Shown in pieces: positions 56,763 through 64,000 of a DNA stretch of 64,000 nt; the first letter of the stretch is position 1; each line of letters begins with the position of its first letter. The notes beneath the pieces are model-generated. The model had not been told where the DNA came from, searched no databases, and saw only the letters and a list, made by a program, of their open reading frames with translations. Source of the DNA: DATAGF01 sp963819845 (GTDB lineage Bacteria > Actinomycetota > Thermoleophilia > Miltoncostaeales > Miltoncostaeaceae). The translations under genes and the position numbers were made by a program. The stretch spans positions 434,001 through 498,000 of the forward strand of contig CAWFXQ010000013.1 of assembly GCA_963819845.1 (NCBI GenBank), read 5' to 3'.

Positions 56763-58074
56763 CGTCCCTCCCCTCGGCGACCACGAGCGCGGGGGGGGCG
56801 ACCGGCCCGGGCCCGATCCGCACGCTCGCGGCGACCATCTCGCGGCCCCTCCCCGCCACCCACTCGTCGCGGGCGTGGACGACCGCCACGGGCTCGCCCT
56901 CCGCGATCTCGTGGCCGACCTTGGCCAGCACCTCGACGCCGGCGACGGGGTCCACCGACTGGTCCGGGTGCAGCCGCCCGGCCCCCAGCCAGCGGGCGGC
57001 CTCCCCGACGCCGCGGGCGTCAACCGCCTCGATCCAGCCGCCGCCGGGGGACAGCACCTCCTCGCGCACCGGAGCCACCGGCAGGGCCCCGGGGTCGGTC
57101 CACGCGCCCGGCGCGCCGTCCTGCGCCTCCACCCAGCGCTCGGCCGCCGCCAGCGCGGCGCCCGACGCCAGGGCGTCGGCGGCCCGCGCGACACCCTCGC
57201 CCTCGGGGAGCACGCCGGCGGCCTCGGCCAGGCCGCCCGCGACCCGCAGCGCCAGCTCGCGCACGTCCTCGGAGCCGTCGCCGCAGAGCACCTCGCCCGC
57301 CTCCCGCACCTCGAGGGCGTTGCCGACGCAGCGGCCGAGGGGCTGGTCGAGCGCCGCGACGGTCCAGCGCACCCGCCGGCCCCACGGCCCGGCCAGGGCG
57401 GCCATCAGCTCCGCGGCCCGCCGGGCCTCGCCCTCCCCCTCGACCGCTCCGCCGCCCCCGCCCGTGACCCCGAGGGAGATGGCGCCCGCCCCCACGGCGA
57501 TCGCGCGGCTCATGACGGAGGCGGCCACCAGCCCCGGCGACGGCGCGGCCGCCGTGGCGTCGCGCAGCTCCGTGAGGCGCCGGTCGGCGGGGGCGAGGTG
57601 CGCCGTCGTCAACGTCACCGCGATCCCGGTGTCCCTGACCTGGCGCACGAAGCGCCCGAGCGGGAGGTCGACCTGGAAGCCCGGGATGGCCTCCAGCTTG
57701 TCGAGGGTCCCCCCCGCGGCGCCGAGGCCGCGGCCCCCGACGGTGGCCACGCGCACGCCGAGGGCGGCGGCGAGCGGGGCGGCGACCAGCGGCGTCGTGT
57801 CGCCCACGCCCCCGGTGCTGTGGGGGTCGCCCGTGGGGCCCAGCGTCTCGAGCTCCAGGCGGTCGCCCGACGCCAGCAGGGCGCGCATGAGGGCCTCGGC
57901 GTGTTCCCGGGGCATCTCACGCAGGCAGGCGACCATGCACCAGGCCGACATGAGGGCGTCGGCCACCGTGCCGTCGAGCCAGGAGCGCACGAAGGCCTCG
58001 ACGCTGGCCGCGTCCACGGGCTCCCCGCGCCGGCTCCGCTCGATCACCTCGACGGGGGCGAGTGGCGCGGCCAT
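56746..58074 (-). CDS. Thymidine/pyrimidine-nucleoside phosphorylase-like protein, altered active site
   Basis: A 442-residue protein with the whole fold of thymidine phosphorylase: an N-terminal helical part, GGRGLGAAGGTLDKLEAIPG, TAHLAPADRRLTELRDAT, and the C-terminal PYNP domain (VDARGVGEAARWLGAGR, KVGHEIAEGEPVAVVHARD). The phosphate-binding motif DKHSTGGVGDK reads DPHSTGGVGDTT and the Ser-Lys-Lys site reads MSRAIA, so lysines normally needed are missing. It may use a different substrate or be inactive. ATG 58074. T-L-T at 57608-57613 sits on a GTCAAC site. Confidence 0.8.
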   Translation of the reverse strand: MAAPLAPVEVIERSRRGEPVDAASVEAFVRSWLDGTVADALMSAWCMVACLREMPREHAEALMRALLASGDRLELETLGPTGDPHSTGGVGDTTPLVAAPLAAALGVRVATVGGRGLGAAGGTLDKLEAIPGFQVDLPLGRFVRQVRDTGIAVTLTTAHLAPADRRLTELRDATAAAPSPGLVAASVMSRAIAVGAGAISLGVTGGGGGAVEGEGEARRAAELMAALAGPWGRRVRWTVAALDQPLGRCVGNALEVREAGEVLCGDGSEDVRELALRVAGGLAEAAGVLPEGEGVARAADALASGAALAAAERWVEAQDGAPGAWTDPGALPVAPVREEVLSPGGGWIEAVDARGVGEAARWLGAGRLHPDQSVDPVAGVEVLAKVGHEIAEGEPVAVVHARDEWVAGRGREMVAASVRIGPGPVAPPALVVAEGRDDAGAA

Positions 58075-58140
58075 GGTCGGGCGGCACTCTACCGGTCCGC
58101 GGGCGGAACCCCCTGCACCGGGGGGCGCCCAAGCCCTTGC

Positions 58141-58146
58141 TAGGGT
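58141..58146 (+). promoter_or_regulatory. Probable -10 box of the PDZ-TPR gene (leaderless)
   Basis: TAGGGT, 7 nt before the GTG at 58154. Confidence 0.5.
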
Positions 58147-58153
58147 CTCCCGC

Positions 58154-59500
58154 GTGCTGCGCCTCACAGCGGCGGCAGCGGCGATGGCGCTGGTCGGAAC
58201 GGCGGGCATCGCCGCCGCCCAGCAGACCGCCCCCACCTCCCCCACCACCCCGACCGCGCCCGCCGAGGCGCCGGCCGTCTCGTCGCTGCGCCTGCCCAAG
58301 GTCGTCTCGGCGCAGCAGGGCCACGCCCGGTTCCTGGTCGGCGTGCGGCTCTCGGTCGCCGCCCGGCTGACGGTGCAGGTGGTCCGTGCCCGGGACGGCA
58401 AGGTGATGCAGACGGCGGCCGACGCCGACGCCCGCCGCGCCGGCCGCGCCTACGCGATGATCGAGGGCGTCAACGACTCCGGGTTCCAGCTCCTGCAGGG
58501 CAGGTACCGCCTGCGGGTGCAGGCCGCCGACGACACCGGCCGCGTCTCGCCCTCCCTCGAGGCGCCGTTCCGCCTGAAGCTGACGCCGCCGCGCGGCCTC
58601 TTCGACGCCTACACCGTCCCGCTCCTGCCGGCCTTCCGGCGCCAGGCGGGCACCGACGCCGCCGGACAGCTCGTGGCGGTGGTCGGTCCCAAGGGGTCCG
58701 TCGCCACCGGCGGGATCCGCCGCGGGGACGTGATCGTCGCGGTCAACGGCCGCAGCGTCGTCACCGCGGGCGGCTGGGCCGTCGCCATGCGGGCGCTGAC
58801 GGCCGCGAAGCCCGTGATGATCGACTTCCTTCGCAGGGGCCAGGCCATGTCGGCGCAGGTGACGCCGAAGCCCGACTGGGAGCGGGCCCCCGACTACCAG
58901 AAGTCCTTCGACGTGGCGGTGCGCCGCGAGCCCGCCGCCATGGCCGTGGCGTTCGCGCAGGCGCGCCATCTCGGCGAGACCGGCCGGCTGGCCGACGCCG
59001 AGGCGCTGCTCGCCGGCTGGCGGGAGAGCTGGCGCACGAGCGCGGCGGGGCAGCTCCTGCAGGGCGACCTGGAGACCAAGCGGGCCCGGTGGAAGCAGGC
59101 CCTGGGCGCCTACAACCGCGCGCGCGCCCGCGACGCCTCCCTGGCCGCCGCCGAGCTCGGGCGGGGCATCGCCCTCTCGCGGCTCGACAATGGCGGACCC
59201 TCGCTGGCGGCGTTCTCGGCCGCGGCCCGGCTCGACCCGGCAGACCCCGCCGCGGCCGGCTTCATGGCCTACGGGTACCTGCAGGCCGACCGCGTGCCCG
59301 ACGCGATCGCCGCCGGGCAGACGGCCGTGAAGCTCGACCCGCGCTACGCCGACGGCTTCCTGCCGCTCGGCATCGCGCTGCTGGCCGGCGGCGATCGCGT
59401 CGCCGGCGTCAAGGCCCTGCGCCGGGGCCTGGTGTTGCTGGAGGAGCCGGACCGGGCGAGCCGCCTGATCCGGGCCCACCTCCACCGCGCCGACCCCTAG
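58154..59500 (+). CDS. Secreted PDZ and TPR-repeat protein
   Basis: A 448-residue exported protein. A signal peptide (AAAAAMALVGTAGIAAAQ) leads to a beta-domain (residues 40-140), a PDZ-like domain (about 165-235: TGGIRRGDVIVAVNGRSVVT) and TPR-like helices (245-445: AMAVAFAQARHLGETGRLAD, AELGRGIALSRLDNG, PIAAGQ-type repeats). No protease domain is attached, so it probably organises partners or recognises C-termini. GTG 58154. Its TAG overlaps the stop of the next gene in CTAG. Confidence 0.75.
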   Translation: MLRLTAAAAAMALVGTAGIAAAQQTAPTSPTTPTAPAEAPAVSSLRLPKVVSAQQGHARFLVGVRLSVAARLTVQVVRARDGKVMQTAADADARRAGRAYAMIEGVNDSGFQLLQGRYRLRVQAADDTGRVSPSLEAPFRLKLTPPRGLFDAYTVPLLPAFRRQAGTDAAGQLVAVVGPKGSVATGGIRRGDVIVAVNGRSVVTAGGWAVAMRALTAAKPVMIDFLRRGQAMSAQVTPKPDWERAPDYQKSFDVAVRREPAAMAVAFAQARHLGETGRLADAEALLAGWRESWRTSAAGQLLQGDLETKRARWKQALGAYNRARARDASLAAAELGRGIALSRLDNGGPSLAAFSAAARLDPADPAAAGFMAYGYLQADRVPDAIAAGQTAVKLDPRYADGFLPLGIALLAGGDRVAGVKALRRGLVLLEEPDRASRLIRAHLHRADP

Positions 59501-59808
59501 AGCTCGCCCGTGGGCTCGTTGCCCTCCTCGAAGGACACCCGCTCCCGGCGGGAGGCCCGCCCGGAGCTCCGCGGGCGGCCGCCCCCGCGGCTCGATCCGG
59601 CACCACCGGCGAGGAACATCACTGTGAGGACGCCTGCGGCGAGGCCCGCCCACATCTCCCACTGGGTGAGGGGATTCTCGGCGAAGATGCCGTAGAGCAG
59701 GAACACGGCCACCACCCCCACCAGCGCCAGGGGGCGCTGCCGCGGGGGTGCCAGGTGCACCGTCCACGGGGCGACGATCGAGATGACGAGGAGGAGGATC
59801 GTGCTCAC
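59497..59808 (-). CDS. Small two- or three-span membrane protein
   Basis: A 103-residue protein from a GTG at 59808: MSTILLLVISIVAPWTVHLA, a basic loop (PPRQRP), LALVGVVAVFLLYGIFAENP, WEMWAGLAAGVLTVMFLAGG and a basic, Ser/Arg-rich tail. No family recognised. Convergent with the PDZ-TPR gene. Confidence 0.55.
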   Translation of the reverse strand: MSTILLLVISIVAPWTVHLAPPRQRPLALVGVVAVFLLYGIFAENPLTQWEMWAGLAAGVLTVMFLAGGAGSSRGGGRPRSSGRASRRERVSFEEGNEPTGEL

Positions 59809-59884
59809 GGCGGGGGGTCCTCGGGCGACGAGGTCGGCCGACAGTAGTGGTCGGGGCCGCCCGGCGTCCAGGGTCGACCACCCT

Positions 59885-59890
59885 TAGAGT
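59885..59890 (+). promoter_or_regulatory. Probable -10 box of the DUF429 gene
   Basis: TAGAGT lies 10 nt before the GTG at 59901 (7 nt before TTG 59898). Confidence 0.4.
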
Positions 59891-59900
59891 TGCGTATTTG

Positions 59901-60689
59901 GTGCGTGTCGTCGGTATTCATCTGCTTCAGACGATCGCTCTGATCGGCTCGCCACGGCGCTCGGCGGTCGCCCGGATCGCCGCGGACGGCCGCTTGGAGG
60001 CCCTGGCGCTGGCCTCAGACGACGCCGAGGTGGCCGCGGCCGTGCCCGCCGACGCCGGATGGGTGGTCGTCGACGCGCCGCTGGCGGTGCCCAACGAGGA
60101 CGGCCGTCGGGACGCCGAGCGGGTGCTGTCCTGGTGCGACGTCCCGGCCTTCCCGGTGTCGCGGCGGCGGCTCGAGCGCGTCCACGGCGGCGCCCGGGGC
60201 GTCGCCCTGGCGCCGGCGCTGGCGCGCCCCGGGCGCGAGGTGCGGGAGACGCTGCCCGACCTGGTCCTGCGCGAGCTCGAGTGGGAGCGCCGCCACCCGC
60301 CGGACGCGGCCGCGCTCGACCTCGCCGACTACCGCCCGGCCTGGCTCGGCGTCCGGCCGCCCCGCTACCGCCCCAAGGGCGCGGGCCGGGCCCGGCCCGA
60401 GGGCATGGCGCGGGCGCACGACCTGCTGGCGGGGGTGCTCGACCTGGCGGGCTGGGAGCCCGGGGGCGGCGGCGACTGGGAGGCCCTCCACGACGCCGCC
60501 CGCCTCGACGCGATCTGCTGCGCGTACGCGGGCCTGCGGCTCGCCCGGGGGGAGGCGGTCACCGTGGGCGGCCCGGGCGCGGCCGGCCTCGTCGTCCCGG
60601 CCGACGCCAACCTGCGGGCGCGCATCGGGCTCACCGTCGGCCGCCTGGCCGCCGAGGGCGCGATCTCGGGCCCGGCGCCCGACGCGTAG
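59901..60689 (+). CDS. DUF429 protein (predicted RNase H-like)
   Basis: A 262-residue protein with VVDAPLAVPNEDGRRDAERV, FPVSRRRLERVHGG, and the C-terminal DAICCAYAGLRLARGEA: the DUF429 layout with an Asp-rich RNase H-like core. The family is predicted to be a nuclease; no activity is established. GTG 59901 (or TTG 59898). It is followed by dodecin. Confidence 0.75.
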   Translation: MRVVGIHLLQTIALIGSPRRSAVARIAADGRLEALALASDDAEVAAAVPADAGWVVVDAPLAVPNEDGRRDAERVLSWCDVPAFPVSRRRLERVHGGARGVALAPALARPGREVRETLPDLVLRELEWERRHPPDAAALDLADYRPAWLGVRPPRYRPKGAGRARPEGMARAHDLLAGVLDLAGWEPGGGGDWEALHDAARLDAICCAYAGLRLARGEAVTVGGPGAAGLVVPADANLRARIGLTVGRLAAEGAISGPAPDA

Positions 60690-60729
60690 GGTTGCCCACG
60701 TCGGCCAAATCCCGGAGAAAGGATCCCTG

Positions 60730-60945
60730 ATGGCGAGCAGCGTGTATCGGGTCATCGACGTGATCGGCACGAGCGACACCTCGTGGGAGGACGCGGCCGC
60801 GGCGGCCGTGGCGACGGCCAGCGGTTCCCTGCGCGACCTGCGGGTGGCCGAGGTGGTCAAGCTCGACGTGACGGTCGGCGACGACGGCAAGGTCCAGCAG
60901 TACCGGGCTCGGCTCAACCTCTCGTTCAAGTACGAGGCCGACTGA
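60730..60945 (+). CDS. Dodecin (flavin-binding)
   Basis: A 71-residue dodecin: VYRVIDVIGTSDTSWEDAAA, the helix AAVATASGSLRDLRVAEVVK and the strand pair VQQYRARLNLSFKYE. Dodecins form 12-mers that store FMN, FAD or lumichrome, or CoA in actinobacteria. AAAGGA precedes ATG 60730. Its end overlaps the convergent DUF3891 gene by 20 bp. Confidence 0.92.
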   Translation: MASSVYRVIDVIGTSDTSWEDAAAAAVATASGSLRDLRVAEVVKLDVTVGDDGKVQQYRARLNLSFKYEAD

Positions 60946-61741
60946 CCTCGGGGCGGAGGAGGCGGCGCTCGAGGGCGGCCGGGGCCGCCCCGGCGAGCGC
61001 CGCCACCAGGTCGTCCGGCGAGGCGAAGCGCCGGTCCGGCAGCGTGCGGGCCGCCACCGGGAGGTCCACGGCGTCGGCGGAGAAGGGCCAGGGCTCGCAC
61101 GTCGCGCCGCCGTCCCCGCTCGCGGCCAGCCGCAGCTCGACGCCCGGATCGCCGACGTGGCGCGGCACCTGCGGCAGCGCGATCCCGCCCCGGTCCCAGA
61201 GCCTCCCCCATGTGAGGAAGAGGCTCATCACGTCCCAGGTCTGCAGCAGCCGGTAGGCCGCCCACGACCAGGCGGCCAGGTCCGCGCCGCCGCCCAGGCG
61301 GGCGCGCAGGCGGCCCTGGACGGCGTCCTGCTCCTCGAGGAACGCCCGCACCGCCGGCTCGCGCCCGGCCCGCGGGGTCGCCGGACCGGCGTCGAGGCCG
61401 CGGCGGGCCTCGTAGAGCCCCTGCCCGTGCATGCTCACCAGCAGGCCCGCCGCCGGGCCCCGGGCCGCCGCGGCGTCGATGCCCCGGCGGTAGAGCGCCA
61501 CGTGGGCCGGCCGGTCCATGTCGGAGAAGTTCACCGGCAGCCCGTCGGCGCCGACGCCCGGCTCCGTCTCCCACTCCCTCCAGCCCTCGTCGTGGACCCG
61601 GGCCGCGAGGACCACCGGCGCGTAGGGCTGCGGGCGGCCGAACTCGGCGTTGCCCCAGGCGTCGGCCATCAGCCCGCACTGCTCCTGGTGATCGACCTGG
61701 CGCACGAGCACGAGCCCCTCGGGGCCGCGCGAGACGATCAC
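60926..61741 (-). CDS. DUF3891 protein
   Basis: A 271-residue protein: VRQVDHQEQCGLMADAWGN, APVVLAARVHDEGWREWETE, PVNFSDMDRPAHVALYRRGI, AGLLVSMHGQGLYEARRG, LQTWDVMSLFLTWG. These are DUF3891 blocks with conserved His/Asp residues that could bind metal. Function unknown. GTG 61741 overlaps the RDD stop (GTGA), so it is the last gene of the UvrD-like operon. Confidence 0.85.
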   Translation of the reverse strand: MIVSRGPEGLVLVRQVDHQEQCGLMADAWGNAEFGRPQPYAPVVLAARVHDEGWREWETEPGVGADGLPVNFSDMDRPAHVALYRRGIDAAAARGPAAGLLVSMHGQGLYEARRGLDAGPATPRAGREPAVRAFLEEQDAVQGRLRARLGGGADLAAWSWAAYRLLQTWDVMSLFLTWGRLWDRGGIALPQVPRHVGDPGVELRLAASGDGGATCEPWPFSADAVDLPVAARTLPDRRFASPDDLVAALAGAAPAALERRLLRPEVSRPRT

Positions 61742-62238
61742 CCGCCGGCGCCGGTCCCGTGCACGCGGTGGGGCGCGGCGGCCGGTCCCCAGTCATAGAC
61801 GACGGCCGTTCCGAGGATCAGGTCCTGCACGGACGCGTTGCGGCGGCTGACCGCCGACCACAGGATTCCCGGCAGGAAGGCCAGGCACAGCACCGCCCGG
61901 GCGATGCCGCGGCCGAACGAGACGTCGCTGCCGTCCCGCCGCACGACCCGCAGGCCGAGCGCCACCTTGCCGGCGGTGCGCCCGTTGAGGCCCCAGCCGT
62001 ACGCGAGGTAGGCGAGGACGAGGAGGACGGCGAGCGGCCCGCGCGCCTGGTCGGACGAGACCTCGACCTCGAGCTCGCCGGTGAAGAGCGCCCGGATGCC
62101 GGCGACGACGACCAGCAACGCGACGCCGATCAGGACCACGACGACGAGGTCAACCGCGGTCGCCGCCAGCCGCGAGACGAGCCCCGCGCGGCGGCCCTGG
62201 ACCTCCCGCGCGCGGGGGTTGTGCGGGATCGGGCTCAT
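61738..62238 (-). CDS. RDD-family membrane protein
   Basis: A 166-residue membrane protein. RRAGLVSRLAATAVDLVVVV is the RDD N-terminal pattern (R..A...D), then two more spans and NGRTAGKVALGLRVVRRDGS, the cytoplasmic GRTxGKxxxGL loop. Role unknown. ATG 62238 overlaps the stop of the upstream gene (ATGA). A GTT-GAC pair encodes the D of AVDLVVVV. Confidence 0.88.
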   Translation of the reverse strand: MSPIPHNPRAREVQGRRAGLVSRLAATAVDLVVVVLIGVALLVVVAGIRALFTGELEVEVSSDQARGPLAVLLVLAYLAYGWGLNGRTAGKVALGLRVVRRDGSDVSFGRGIARAVLCLAFLPGILWSAVSRRNASVQDLILGTAVVYDWGPAAAPHRVHGTGAGG

Positions 62239-62861
62239 GAGCTCCCGGGGCGCGTGAGCGCGGTGTCCCGCGGCCGCCGCCGCAGGAGGATCCAGTCCAC
62301 GCACCGCGCCAAGAGGTCGTCGCCGCGGATGGCCTGGACCCGGATGGCCTCGAGCGTGTCCGTGGCGATGCTCGCCGTCAACTCCTGGATGAGCTCCCCG
62401 ATGTCGATCGACTCGAGCGCTTCGCCGGCGATGGCGCCGACGTCCACCCGCCGAACGAGCGCGTCCACGTCAACCCGGTCGAGGACGCGGTTGGGCTCGA
62501 CCGAGTCGAGGATCTGGTCCACGTCCACCTTCGCGACGAGAGCGTTCACGTCCACCTTGGCCAGGATGGCGTTCACGTCGATCCGCTCGACGACCGCCGG
62601 GACCACGCTCGCGGCGAGCGCCGCGGCCGCCCCGCCGGCCGCGTGCGCGGGGGCGGAGGCCAGCCGCCGCAGGGGGCCGCCGCCCTCGGGCTCGCCGGCG
62701 GCGGGCCGGGCGCCCTCCGGGGGCGGCGCGCCGCCGGCCGGCGGCGCCAGCGCCTCGGCCAGGCCGAAGGCCGCCGAGGCCAGGGCCCCGCCGATCAGCC
62801 GCCCGCCCTCGGCGACGACGCCCGGCCCGGAGTTCTCTGTGGTCGCCATGTCGCCATCCAT
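62235..62861 (-). CDS. Conserved protein with VDV-type helical repeats, RDD partner
   Basis: A 208-residue protein. After a low-complexity Pro/Ala segment come tandem 10-11 residue units (ERIDVNAILAKVDVNALVAK, VDVDQILDSVEPNRVLDRVD, VDALVRRVDVGAIAGEAL) and then IDIGELIQELTASIATDTLE and IRGDDLLARCVDWILLRR. This family commonly sits beside RDD proteins in actinobacteria, and its usual RESTGS-type Ser appears here as Leu (QELTAS) at a GTCAAC site (62377-62382). Role unknown; a membrane-associated scaffold is a guess. Start ATG 62861 or 62849. Confidence 0.75.
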   Translation of the reverse strand: MDGDMATTENSGPGVVAEGGRLIGGALASAAFGLAEALAPPAGGAPPPEGARPAAGEPEGGGPLRRLASAPAHAAGGAAAALAASVVPAVVERIDVNAILAKVDVNALVAKVDVDQILDSVEPNRVLDRVDVDALVRRVDVGAIAGEALESIDIGELIQELTASIATDTLEAIRVQAIRGDDLLARCVDWILLRRRPRDTALTRPGSS

Positions 62862-62873
62862 ACTCGCAGGCCC

Positions 62874-64000
62874 TCAGCGGACCGACCACTCCTCCACCAG
62901 CCCCGAGAGGTCGCGGTCGAGGAATCCCTGGCCCGCGTTCAGCACCAGGGCGTCGGCGCCGGTGTCCCAGGCCCGGCGCGCGGCGATCGGGCGGCAGAGG
63001 TAGAGCTCGTCGGCGGCCCGGGTGACGGCCACGTGGAAGAGCCGCTCCTCCTCGTCGAGATCCCCCTCGCTGACGGCCCAGCCGGAGGGGAAGGAGCCGG
63101 GCTCGACCTGGAGGACGAACACCACCGGCCACTCGAGGCCCTTGGCCTGGTGGACGCTCGACAGGGCCACCCGCCGCGCCGGGCCGGAGACGTCCTCGTC
63201 GGCCTCGACCCGCTCGGCGAGCTGGAGGTCGGCGAGGAAGCGGTCGAGGCCGGGGGCCCGGGCCGCGATCTCGGCGAGCCGCGCGAGGTCGCCCTCGCGG
63301 TCGCGCCAGTTCGGGTAGGAGCGCTGGAGGTGGTCGCGGTACCAGTCCGCCCGCGCCACGCGCAGCACGATCTGCTCGGGGCGCGCGAGCACGGCGACGT
63401 CGGCGACGGTGTCGCGGAAGCGCGTCAGGCTCGCCGCGGCCGGCCCCGCGGGGCGCAGCGCCGCCGCCGCCGCGAGCGGGTCGGGTGCGGCGCCGATCTC
63501 GCCCCAGACGCGCGCCGCGACGCCCTGGCCCACCCGCTCGAACAGCCGCAGGGCGCGGCTCCAGGCGAGCTCGTCGCGCGGGTTGTGGCGCAGCCGGCAG
63601 AAGGCGAGCACGTCTTTCACGTGGGCGCTCTCGACGAAGCGCGCGCCCGAGAACAGCTCGAACTCGACGCCGGCCTCGGCCAGGGCGAGCTGGAGCTCGA
63701 CCGAGTGGTGGTGCGCCCGGTAGAGCACCGCGATCTCGCCGGGCGCCCGGCCCGCCGTGACGAGGTCGGCGATGCGCTGGGTGACGAAGGCGGCCTCCTC
63801 CTGCACCGAGGCGAGGTGGGCGACCACGGGCAGGGCCCCCGACGGCGGCCGGTGGGCGCGGAGCCGCTTGCCGTAGGGGTTGCCGGCCGGGAGGGTCTCC
63901 TGCGCGAGCGCCACCACCTCGGGGGTCAACCGGTAGTTGGTCTGGAGCGGGAACACCCGCGTCCCGGCCGCGGCGGCGAAGCGCGCGACCACCTCCGGGT
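62874..64000 (-). CDS. UvrD/PcrA-type SF1 helicase, C-terminal part (5' end beyond window)
   Basis: 376 codons of the C-terminal part are visible. Motif IV-like LQTNYRLTPEVVALAQETL (family NYRSTP; Ser reads Leu at the GTCAAC site 63925-63930), VLYRAHHHSVELQLALAEAG, motif V VHQAKGLEWPVVFVLQVEPG and motif VI EEERLFHVAVTRAADELYLC are clear. It unwinds DNA 3'-5' in repair or recombination. The C-terminal domain is short, so a full PcrA or a smaller UvrD relative cannot be distinguished. Confidence 0.92.
   Translation of the reverse strand, partial: PEVVARFAAAAGTRVFPLQTNYRLTPEVVALAQETLPAGNPYGKRLRAHRPPSGALPVVAHLASVQEEAAFVTQRIADLVTAGRAPGEIAVLYRAHHHSVELQLALAEAGVEFELFSGARFVESAHVKDVLAFCRLRHNPRDELAWSRALRLFERVGQGVAARVWGEIGAAPDPLAAAAALRPAGPAAASLTRFRDTVADVAVLARPEQIVLRVARADWYRDHLQRSYPNWRDREGDLARLAEIAARAPGLDRFLADLQLAERVEADEDVSGPARRVALSSVHQAKGLEWPVVFVLQVEPGSFPSGWAVSEGDLDEEERLFHVAVTRAADELYLCRPIAARRAWDTGADALVLNAGQGFLDRDLSGLVEEWSVR

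Overview
The window is 64 kb of very GC-rich DNA (roughly three quarters G+C by eye). Genes are closely packed on both strands, GTG and TTG starts are common, and stop-start overlaps of the GTGA/ATGA type are frequent. The gene set (uvrA, uvrB, ftsH, rpsA, coaE, polA with a degenerate 3'-5' exonuclease domain, dnaG-rpoD, glyQ-glyS, ppdK, recO, mutM, a deazaflavin/F420-type reductase, DUF4395, RDD and DUF3891 proteins) points to Actinomycetota. A separate-subunit glycyl-tRNA synthetase suggests a deep-branching class such as Thermoleophilia. That placement is inference. Most of the window is chromosomal core; I see no phage, transposase, CRISPR array or rRNA.

Layout. 0-4.3 kb (minus): uvrA, a glutathionyl-hydroquinone-reductase-like gene and a DMT transporter. 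4.4-8 kb: ftsH, a peroxiredoxin and a nitroreductase. 8-17 kb (mostly minus): uvrB, a secreted RTX-tailed protein, a lytic transglycosylase, coaE, rpsA with a repeat tail, and a DUF4395-thioredoxin-like membrane protein. 17-22.6 kb: polA, malic enzyme, a nitroreductase-like gene and tRNA-Leu(CAA). 22.6-31.9 kb: small envelope and stress proteins, and a large secreted copper-radical-oxidase-like protein with PKD domains. 32-43.4 kb: dnaG-rpoD, msrA, a helix-hairpin-helix membrane protein, and the operon glyQ-glyS-ppdK-unknown-dgt. 43.5-48.3 kb: a MalT-type LuxR regulator and an MMPL exporter. 48.3-51.1 kb: a pocket of small secreted or membrane proteins with less biased composition, flanked by related TCACC palindromes. 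51.1-64 kb: a cNMP-sensor/reductase fusion, recO, glutaredoxin, DedA, P1 peptidase, mutM, a thymidine-phosphorylase-like gene, PDZ-TPR protein, dodecin and a UvrD-type helicase operon.

Common threads. DNA repair and replication genes (uvrA, uvrB, polA, mutM, recO, dnaG, UvrD-like) and redox-stress genes (peroxiredoxin, msrA, glutaredoxin, reductases) recur. Many genes appear to use leaderless promoters: a TANNNT box lies 5-7 nt before the start codon, usually GTG. The most striking anomaly is sequence-wide. The contig reads GTCAAC at many places where GTCGAC is expected. In minus-strand genes this gives GTT-GAC for Val-Asp, or turns conserved Ser (TCG) into Leu (TTG), as in UvrA NPRSTV and UvrD NYRSTP. 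In plus-strand genes conserved Asp becomes Asn. With the uvrA frameshift at a GTCGAC-like site, this looks like a footprint of a modified GTCGAC motif, either as a systematic consensus error or as a real mutation pattern.
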